Below are positions 57,947 to 64,000 of a stretch of DNA of 64,000 nt, in pieces. The stretch's first letter is position 1. Each line of letters begins with the position of its first letter. Both the position numbers and the translations under genes were made by a program. Source of the stretch: an uncultured Flavobacteriales bacterium (GTDB lineage: Bacteria > Bacteroidota > Bacteroidia > Flavobacteriales > Crocinitomicaceae); assembly GCA_946482515.1 (NCBI GenBank), contig CAMLRS010000005.1:1-64000 (forward strand), in the 5' to 3' direction. The notes under the pieces were generated by a model. It was not told the origin of the DNA and made no database searches. It saw only the letters and a program-made list of their open reading frames with translations.

Positions 57947-58869
57947 TATTTACTGCCCAGTTCTTTTGCTGGAACACCGGCCACGGTTTTACCGTCTTCT
58001 ACCGATTTCAGGACCAAACTCGACATACCAACCGTGACATGACTTCCGATCGTGATGCCGTTTTTGATGCTGGCTGCCGGAGCGATCCAGCTCTGTTCGC
58101 CGATCTTAACGCTTCCCGCAATCATCGAGCAGGCAATTACCAGTGTATGTTCGCCTATGTCGACATTGTGGGCGATGTGGACCAGGTTATCGATCTTCAC
58201 GCCTTTGCGGATAATGGTATCGCTGAGCGAGCCACGATCGATGCAGGTATTGCTACCGATGTGTACGTCGTCTTCGATGATCACTTTTCCGAAATGCGGC
58301 AAGTGTTCAAACGAGCCGTTTTCGGTTTTAACGTAGCCGAATCCGTTTCCGCCAATCACAGCGTTGGCTTTGATGTGCACGCGGTTGCCGATCACGGTTC
58401 CCGACTGGATGTACACATTCGGCTCGATGGTGCAGTATTCACCGATGGTGACGTCCTGTTCGATCACGACACCCGAGCCAATCGAAGCATTACGCTCCAC
58501 AACGGCTTCCGGGTGAATGGATGCATGCGGATGAATAGTCGCTGCCGGTTTGCGGAGGAAATACGTTTTGGCCGCTTCCATCATGGTTTTCTTTGCATCC
58601 TTGCTTAGAAACACACACGCCGTTTCCGGGAAGCTGAAACGTGAATCGTCGAGCGAGTCTTCGAGTATGATCAGCGCCGCTTCCGATGCCGCGATTTTGT
58701 CGTAGACCGCTTCGCCCGCTTTCGTATTGAAAAACGTGAATTCTTCCTGCGAAGCCTGATCGCCGTTGCGCGGACCTTTGATAAGATGATTATCGGGCAG
58801 CGATCCCCGGTGGATGATCTTTCCGCCGTGTGCGGCCATGAAGCTGATGAGCTGAACGAGCGTAACCAT
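57946..58869 (-). CDS. LpxD-like UDP-sugar N-acyltransferase (hexapeptide-repeat)
   Basis: The 307-residue protein has an N-terminal uridine-binding-like domain (about 1-105) and left-handed beta-helix hexapeptide repeats (about 110-300) with the LpxD hallmarks 'ANAVIGGNGFGY', 'HIGSNTCIDRGSL', the likely catalytic His in 'DNLVHIAHNVDIG', and 'AGSVKIGE'. It is shorter than classical LpxD and is separated from lipid A genes, so the substrate may be another N-amino sugar. It lies one base downstream of a PIG-L deacetylase gene: a deacetylase and an N-acyltransferase together suggest exchange of one N-acyl group for another. Its stop begins a family B repeat. Confidence 0.85.
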   Translation of the reverse strand: MVTLVQLISFMAAHGGKIIHRGSLPDNHLIKGPRNGDQASQEEFTFFNTKAGEAVYDKIAASEAALIILEDSLDDSRFSFPETACVFLSKDAKKTMMEAAKTYFLRKPAATIHPHASIHPEAVVERNASIGSGVVIEQDVTIGEYCTIEPNVYIQSGTVIGNRVHIKANAVIGGNGFGYVKTENGSFEHLPHFGKVIIEDDVHIGSNTCIDRGSLSDTIIRKGVKIDNLVHIAHNVDIGEHTLVIACSMIAGSVKIGEQSWIAPAASIKNGITIGSHVTVGMSSLVLKSVEDGKTVAGVPAKELGSK

Positions 58870-58870
58870 A

Positions 58871-59509
58871 TCAGTGATGGATTAAACGGATGGCTTCAAA
58901 CGATTCTGCAAAAGCCGTGTTGATCTGGATGCCGCGGATAGTTGCCAGCGAGCGCACAAACTCATCAGCGCTGTACGGACGATGGGCCTGCGAGCGATAC
59001 AGGTTGATGGCTTCGATCTTTTTGAGAATGTGCTTCTCTTCCAGCTTCACATACATATAAGACTGGAATTTGAAGTTGTTCCACGGCATTTCATAGCCCA
59101 GAATATTCTGGTGCTTGAACGCGCGGATGCCTTCGTTGTGGATCGTAGCGTGGTCCTGGTGCATATCGCTCGAGCTTGGCAGGAATACCAGGTCCGGCTG
59201 GATCTGTCGTTTGAGCTCAATCATGCGTTCCAGGATTTCCTGACGCAGCTGCGGAAACAAACGGACCTCGTAGCGATGCATATGGATGTGCTTCTCAGCG
59301 ATTCCCATAAACGCCATGCTTTGCATCAGCTCTTCTTCGATCACGCCCACGTGGAATCCCGGAGGAGTTGATTTTTCGCAATCGCTGAACACCGCAACGT
59401 GGACTTCTTTGCCCATGTCTACGAGTTTCGAAATAGTTCCTCCCACGCCAAACTCGGCATCGTCGGGATGCGGGGCGAGGATCAGGATACGCTGGACGTC
59501 ATTCAACAT
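58871..59509 (-). CDS. PIG-L family N-deacetylase
   Basis: PIG-L/LmbE enzymes remove acetyl groups from GlcNAc-containing compounds with zinc. The 212-residue protein has 'LAPHPDDAEFGVGGTISKL' (HPDD metal site near residue 14) and 'SDMHQDHATIHNEG' (HxxH), the usual ligands. A TACATTTG box lies at 59556-59549, so a TTG at 59551 cannot be the start; the ATG at 59509 is used. It is coupled by a one-base gap to the LpxD-like acyltransferase gene, consistent with deacetylation followed by re-acylation of an envelope sugar. Confidence 0.88.
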   Translation of the reverse strand: MLNDVQRILILAPHPDDAEFGVGGTISKLVDMGKEVHVAVFSDCEKSTPPGFHVGVIEEELMQSMAFMGIAEKHIHMHRYEVRLFPQLRQEILERMIELKRQIQPDLVFLPSSSDMHQDHATIHNEGIRAFKHQNILGYEMPWNNFKFQSYMYVKLEEKHILKKIEAINLYRSQAHRPYSADEFVRSLATIRGIQINTAFAESFEAIRLIHH

Positions 59510-59548
59510 GCTTTCTGGTTTGACAGCCTTGTGCAAGGCATTCGCGTA

Positions 59549-59556
59549 CAAATGTA
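59549..59556 (-). promoter_or_regulatory. -7 promoter box of the PIG-L/LpxD-like unit
   Basis: Minus-strand TACATTTG, perfect TAnnTTTG; the next in-frame ATG is at 59509, giving a leader of about 35 bases. Confidence 0.55.
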
Positions 59557-59673
59557 ATGAATCCCGTAAACTGGAATCGCACCAGTGTACGATCGTGTTT
59601 TTGGCTGCAATGGTAAAATCGGCCTGTCCATAAGCAAAACATTTACTATTTTCGACTACTTTTTTGCACGTCT

Positions 59674-62600
59674 ATGAATCTAAAAGCATTTTTTCAGAAG
59701 AACCTCATCCATATCGGCATCCTTGTATTCATGGTGCTGCTGACGGTTATTTATTTCAAGCCACAGCTGGAAGGATACAATTTGAAACAACATGACGTTG
59801 AGCAAGTCATCGGGGGAGCCCATGAAGCAGTAAGATACCGCGATGATTTCGGTAAAGAGCCCATGTGGACGAACTCGATGTTCGGAGGAATGCCTACGGA
59901 TCAGATCTCGACGCAAAACCCGGGAAACTGGTTTAAGGAAATTTACGATGGTTTTATTAACCTGTTTCCGTATCCAATGGGATTGATTCTCATGCACTTA
60001 TTGAGCTTTTATGTTTTCGCGCGCTTACTTCGCCTGAATCCTATTGTAGGTGCGATAGGTGCCATAGCGTTTACATTCGCCAGTTATGAGCTGATCATTA
60101 TTCAGGCCGGTCACATCACAAAATCGGTTTCCGTAGCGTTTCTACCGGCCCTTTTGGGATCGTTTATCTACGCCTATCGAACCAACAGGATGTGGGGTAT
60201 CGTACTTTCCGGTGCGTTCATGGCACTTGAGCTGATCGCCAGCCACGTACAGGTAACCTATTACTTCCTGTTCGTTCTGCTGCTGCTGGGCTTTTACTTC
60301 CTCTACGAAGCGATCCGCGATAAGAAACTGAAAGACTATGTCATTACATCTGCCGGATTGCTGGCCGTTTTCGCGGTTGCGATCTTCATCAGCAGTGGAA
60401 ACCTTTCCCTGACAGCGAACTACGTTCAACATACGACTCGCGGTGCCAATGATATAACCATTACACCGAACGGTGAGCCTTCGAAAGTGCAGTCGGCGGG
60501 CCTCGACCGTGATTACATTACGCAATGGTCCTATGGTATTGGTGAATCGTTCACTTTCGTTTCGCCATACGTAAAAGGAGGTGGAAGCGTGCCGCTGGCA
60601 GAAACTTCTTTCCGCGACGATATCGAAAACAGCGACCTGGGCCAGGACGAAATCAAAGCCGTTCTCGGTAATTACAGCTACTGGGGCGATCAACCGATCA
60701 CCAGCGGACCGGTATACCTTGGAGTGATCTCTGTGATGCTGGCGCTTCTTGGTCTGATTTTTCTGAAAGACAGGATCAAATGGGTGCTTTTTGCAGTAAC
60801 GATTCTCGCTGTATTGCTTTCCTGGGGTAAAAACTTCATGGGACTGACGAACTTCTTCATCGACAACGTTCCGATGTACAACAAGTTCCGTACGGTAACC
60901 ATCATCCTGGTGCTTGTTGAGCTGACGATTCCTGTGATGGGAGTGTTGTTCCTGGATCAGCTGATCAAACAGCGCGAAAGCATGCTTCAAAAGAAGAAAC
61001 CTATACTCATCACTGTTGGGGCGTTTACGGTATTCCTGATTGTTGTGAAAATGGTTGGTCTCAACGATGGTTACTCCAGCAAAATGGAGCGCCAGCAGAT
61101 GGACGGGCTGGTAGCGAACATTGAAGGACAAATCCGCGGACTTGATCCGGCGATGGCCCGATCACAATACAACCTCGATATTACACAACCGCAGCAAGTA
61201 AAACAGTTTGCCGAAATGCAGGCCGAGCAATACTTCAAGAACTACGATAATGTGAAGGAAGTGCGAAAAGACATTTTCCATTCGAGTATGAATCGTTCCA
61301 TCCTGTTTACGATCCTTGCGGGACTGCTTTTGGCATTCTTTCTGTACTCTTCAGCAGTGTTCGCACCTACAGTGCTGACCGTTGGATTGCTTGTACTCAC
61401 AATGGCCGACCTGATTCCTGTTGCTTATGAGTACCTCGGAAACCAGGAAGATGATTACGGTAACTACCGATATTGGGAAGATGCGAGTGCGGCACTTTAT
61501 CCGATTTCAACCAACGAAGCCGACGAGCAGATCCTTACGGCCGAAACGATGCAAAACCCTGCATTGAAAGCAGCTGTCGACAAGGCGGCACGTGAAGGAA
61601 AGCAAAAAGCCGACGAGCTTGGATATACCGGAACGGTACGCACCAATCTCATTAATTCGTACCGCTTTATGGCACTCAATCGGGGAACAAACTACCGGGT
61701 ATTTGACCTGAACGGTGGATTCTCCAGCAGCCGCGCATCTTACCTTCACAAATCGCTTGGAGGTTACCACGGCGCCAAGCTGCGCAACATCAGCAACCTG
61801 TTCGATTTTCACCTCTCGAAAATGAACAACAAGGTGTATGATATGATGAATGTAAAGTATTTCATCCAGCAAGGAGAGAACGGAACATTCGCCGCTCGTC
61901 CGAATCCTACGGCACTTGGGCCGGTTTGGCTGGTGAAACGCGTAGAGCAATATCCAAATGCAAATGATGAGATCCGCGCGCTGGGAAGTCAGTTCAAGCT
62001 GAACAACGCTGGTGCGGGAATATTGCTCGTGAACAAAGCGCCTGTAAAAGAAGCGGTTGTTTATGGTGGCGAAAAACTGCAATACCTGCTTCCTGGAAAA
62101 GATACGATGGATGTTCCGCTAGCCAATGGTATTGCTGAAGGAACGGAAGCCATGATGGTGATGGATATAAACGGCAAAACGGACCTGGTTCCGATGCAGA
62201 CCATGTCGCTGGATACAGCCAAATCATTTACCGCATTGGTATCCCTGAAAGTAACCAATGAATTCAAGCCGCAGGAAGAAGCAGTGATGGTGCAATCGGA
62301 AGCAAAGCAGCTTTCTGCAACTCAATTCTCAGGCGAAGGCAAAATTCACATGGTGAGCTACGGCCCGAACAAAATGATCTATTCAGCGGATGTAAAAGGC
62401 AAGCAGCTGGCGGTTTTCTCGGAAGTATATTACCCGCATGGCTGGAAAGCATATGTAGACAAAAAAGAAGTGCCTATCCGCAAAGTGAATTACATCCTGC
62501 GCGGATTGGAGCTTAGCGACGGTAAACACCGAATTGAGTTCATTTACGACGTGCCGAGCTATTATACAGCCAATAACATTGCGCGTATTGCCTCGTCTAT

Positions 62601-62685
62601 CATGTTCCTCCTCATCGGCGGTGCGATTTTCGTAGAGATCAGAAAACGTCGCCGTGCACGTGCAGAAAACGAAAAAACGGCCTAG
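59674..62685 (+). CDS. YfhO-family membrane protein (GT-C-like glycosyltransferase fold)
   Basis: A 1003-residue integral membrane protein with about 13 helices, arranged like GT-C glycosyltransferases: N-terminal helix ('ILVFMVLLTVIYFKP'), a long first periplasmic loop with 'YNLKQHDVEQVIGGAHEAVR', then repeated helices to about 450, a second set near 540-590, and a final helix ('IASSIMFLLIGGAIFVEI') with a basic tail. In Bacillus, YfhO transfers a sugar to cell-wall polymers from a lipid carrier; here the acceptor is probably an envelope glycan. The C-terminal 'YYPHGWKAYVDKKEVPIRK' motif is family-wide. It is divergent from the PIG-L unit; a glycosyltransferase follows 54 bases later. Confidence 0.9.
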   Translation: MNLKAFFQKNLIHIGILVFMVLLTVIYFKPQLEGYNLKQHDVEQVIGGAHEAVRYRDDFGKEPMWTNSMFGGMPTDQISTQNPGNWFKEIYDGFINLFPYPMGLILMHLLSFYVFARLLRLNPIVGAIGAIAFTFASYELIIIQAGHITKSVSVAFLPALLGSFIYAYRTNRMWGIVLSGAFMALELIASHVQVTYYFLFVLLLLGFYFLYEAIRDKKLKDYVITSAGLLAVFAVAIFISSGNLSLTANYVQHTTRGANDITITPNGEPSKVQSAGLDRDYITQWSYGIGESFTFVSPYVKGGGSVPLAETSFRDDIENSDLGQDEIKAVLGNYSYWGDQPITSGPVYLGVISVMLALLGLIFLKDRIKWVLFAVTILAVLLSWGKNFMGLTNFFIDNVPMYNKFRTVTIILVLVELTIPVMGVLFLDQLIKQRESMLQKKKPILITVGAFTVFLIVVKMVGLNDGYSSKMERQQMDGLVANIEGQIRGLDPAMARSQYNLDITQPQQVKQFAEMQAEQYFKNYDNVKEVRKDIFHSSMNRSILFTILAGLLLAFFLYSSAVFAPTVLTVGLLVLTMADLIPVAYEYLGNQEDDYGNYRYWEDASAALYPISTNEADEQILTAETMQNPALKAAVDKAAREGKQKADELGYTGTVRTNLINSYRFMALNRGTNYRVFDLNGGFSSSRASYLHKSLGGYHGAKLRNISNLFDFHLSKMNNKVYDMMNVKYFIQQGENGTFAARPNPTALGPVWLVKRVEQYPNANDEIRALGSQFKLNNAGAGILLVNKAPVKEAVVYGGEKLQYLLPGKDTMDVPLANGIAEGTEAMMVMDINGKTDLVPMQTMSLDTAKSFTALVSLKVTNEFKPQEEAVMVQSEAKQLSATQFSGEGKIHMVSYGPNKMIYSADVKGKQLAVFSEVYYPHGWKAYVDKKEVPIRKVNYILRGLELSDGKHRIEFIYDVPSYYTANNIARIASSIMFLLIGGAIFVEIRKRRRARAENEKTA

Positions 62686-62726
62686 ACAACCAGCGTACAG
62701 GAAGGGAATAGTCCCGACATTGATGT

Positions 62727-62734
62727 TATTTTTG
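62727..62734 (+). promoter_or_regulatory. -7 promoter box of the glycosyltransferase gene
   Basis: TATTTTTG, perfect TAnnTTTG, overlapping GTG 62734 and five bases before ATG 62740; the ATG is therefore preferred. Confidence 0.6.
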
Positions 62735-62739
62735 TGTCT

Positions 62740-63981
62740 ATGGAAAGATCTCCGGCTACCGGTAAAATACGCGTTTGTTTTGTAGTAGCGGGATTGCCGC
62801 ATTATTTTACGTTGCTGCTGAACAAAATGGTGTCTGATCTGGGCTTGGAGGTGATTGCAATCCGGCCCAATAAGACCAGCGATGCGTTAGGATCCGGAGT
62901 CAAAGAGGACACCTCCAGTCACCTGTTTCAAATTGTCGAATTACCTGAGTACAAAACATGGTACGGGAAGCCTTTTTTCAAAGATCTGATACCAGCATTG
63001 AAGGAGATTAATCCTCATATTGTCGTTATGTCGGCATGGCCGTTTTTCCTTCAGCTGATACTGAATCCTTTCTTTTACCCCAGATTCAGAAAGACCGGGA
63101 TCAAGCTGATATGCAGAGACATTCCGTTCAATATTTCTTATTGGGGAAAAAGCCGTTCCTATTATTATTCGGGGCAAAACCTGACCGAAGATCTGCGGGA
63201 ACAACGTAAAAGTGTGGCCGGTTACCTGGTATTTCTGTTCACCACGCTTCTTCGACGTTGCTATCTGCCGTTAGCAGATGCCCATATCAATTATTATGAG
63301 GAAGGAAAGGAGATCACAGCTAGTTACGGCGTGCCGAAGGAAAAAATCTTTGTAACGGCGAATTCACCTGATACAGATGAGCTTCTGGAAGCTTACCGCG
63401 TTGTTCAGACAGAACCGGCTATCCTGCCTGATAATTCATTCCGGCTCATTCATGTCGGTCGACTAGTTAAATGGAAACGAGTGGATATGCTGATTCAATG
63501 CGTCAAAAACCTGTCGTCCCGATTCCCGGAAATAGAGCTGGTAGTGGTAGGTTTTGGCCCTGAGGAAGCTGCTTTAAAACAACTCGCTGAAGAGCTGAAT
63601 ATAGCCGAACGCATCCGTTTTACCGGCGGTGTTTATGATGCTATAACACTTGGTCGCTACCTGCATAGTTCAACAGTATACGTACTTGGAGGAATGGGCG
63701 GACTTTCGATCAACGACGCCATGTGTTTTGCCAAGCCTGTGATCTGCTCCGTTGCGGATGGCACAGAAAAACAGCTTGTGCGTGAAGGCATCAACGGTTA
63801 CTATTTTGAAAATGGCAGCCAGAGCAGTCTGGATTCAGCTGTCGAAAGGCTATTGGAAGATCCGAATAAATTGGCGGAATTTGGTAGAGCATCGCTTGAA
63901 ATCATCCAAAAAGAGGTGAATATCAACACCGTTTTGCGCGAATACAATAGCGTTTTCCAATACGTTCTGGGTAAGAACTAA
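62740..63981 (+). CDS. Glycosyltransferase, GT4-like
   Basis: The 413-residue protein is a GT-B glycosyltransferase. The C-terminal half has the GT4 pattern: 'LIHVGRLVKWKRVDMLI' (nucleotide-sugar site region), 'EIELVVVGFGPEEAAL', 'IRFTGGVYDAITLGRYL' and 'GGLSINDAMCFAKPVICS' with the ExxxxxxxE-type positions partly varied (Asn/Asp replace one Glu). The N-terminal half has a weak hydrophobic patch ('AWPFFLQLILNPFFYP') for membrane contact. It follows the YfhO-like gene by 54 bases with its own promoter, so it belongs to the same envelope-glycan group. Donor and acceptor sugars are unknown. The window ends 19 bases later. Confidence 0.88.
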   Translation: MERSPATGKIRVCFVVAGLPHYFTLLLNKMVSDLGLEVIAIRPNKTSDALGSGVKEDTSSHLFQIVELPEYKTWYGKPFFKDLIPALKEINPHIVVMSAWPFFLQLILNPFFYPRFRKTGIKLICRDIPFNISYWGKSRSYYYSGQNLTEDLREQRKSVAGYLVFLFTTLLRRCYLPLADAHINYYEEGKEITASYGVPKEKIFVTANSPDTDELLEAYRVVQTEPAILPDNSFRLIHVGRLVKWKRVDMLIQCVKNLSSRFPEIELVVVGFGPEEAALKQLAEELNIAERIRFTGGVYDAITLGRYLHSSTVYVLGGMGGLSINDAMCFAKPVICSVADGTEKQLVREGINGYYFENGSQSSLDSAVERLLEDPNKLAEFGRASLEIIQKEVNINTVLREYNSVFQYVLGKN

Positions 63982-64000
63982 ACGAATTGGTCGTCGCTAA

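Noticed and set aside
1..64000. tRNA or rRNA genes
   Set aside because: I looked for the T-arm consensus and cloverleaf-like stems in the intergenic gaps and found none that hold together.

Overview
The window looks like chromosomal DNA of a Bacteroidota, most likely a Flavobacteriia-type organism (a Crocinitomicaceae-like lineage is a guess; genus cannot be told). The evidence is a C-terminal type IX secretion sorting domain, Bacteroidota-restricted families (DUF2911, DUF4301, PepSY-like), a DnaG whose zinc ligands are lost, a DnaJ with a reduced zinc finger, and many promoters of the form TAnnTTTG, often with TTG/TTTG 17-19 bases upstream. There are about 57 protein genes. I saw no rRNA, tRNA, insertion sequence, prophage or CRISPR array.

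Layout: 1-5.4 kb holds a cut AraC regulator, a PlsC-like acyltransferase, pabB-tilS and small unknowns. 5.4-8 kb is a DsbD module (free DsbD-alpha-like domain plus complete DsbD), followed by a candidate small RNA. 8.4-19.1 kb has recG, a TonB-C-like protein, dusB, an OmpR-type two-component pair, an LTA-synthase-like sulfatase fold protein with rlmN, and a polyprenyl diphosphate synthase. 20-25 kb has a MORN lipoprotein-dnaG-mscS unit, inorganic pyrophosphatase and a DUF2911-TPR protein. 25-30 kb is secreted or envelope proteins, including a T9SS substrate and two paralogous VWA proteins. 30-38 kb has grpE-dnaJ, a CPBP protease, an ABC exporter with ppx/gppA, and an AAA+ response regulator without a DNA-binding domain. 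38-51.5 kb has an amino acid permease, a UbiB-like kinase, a methyltransferase/DUF4301 divergent pair, an ABC exporter, a LacI regulator, nadK with a CBS protein, and pdxJ. 51.6-58 kb has a GxxExxY protein, a beta-helix lipoprotein, a TetR-thioesterase pair with matching palindromic operators, and a translationally coupled operon of three paralogous secreted proteins. 58-64 kb is envelope glycan biology: an LpxD-like N-acyltransferase with a PIG-L deacetylase, a YfhO-like membrane protein and a GT4-like glycosyltransferase.

The most unusual feature is the intergenic DNA. It is built from a small number of repeated sequence 'words' that recur across the window. Several begin exactly at the stop codon of the upstream gene, in a fixed phase and in sense orientation; two contribute the -33 promoter element of the next gene. 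Short GC-rich palindromes of about 20 bases sit inside other repeats. In one place (around 19.74-19.88 kb) a filled and an empty version of the same repeat lie about 120 bases apart, which points to insertion of the palindrome.

A second genome-level trait is that at least a dozen start codons lie 2-9 bases after the -7 promoter box, so leaderless or nearly leaderless mRNAs are probably common here.
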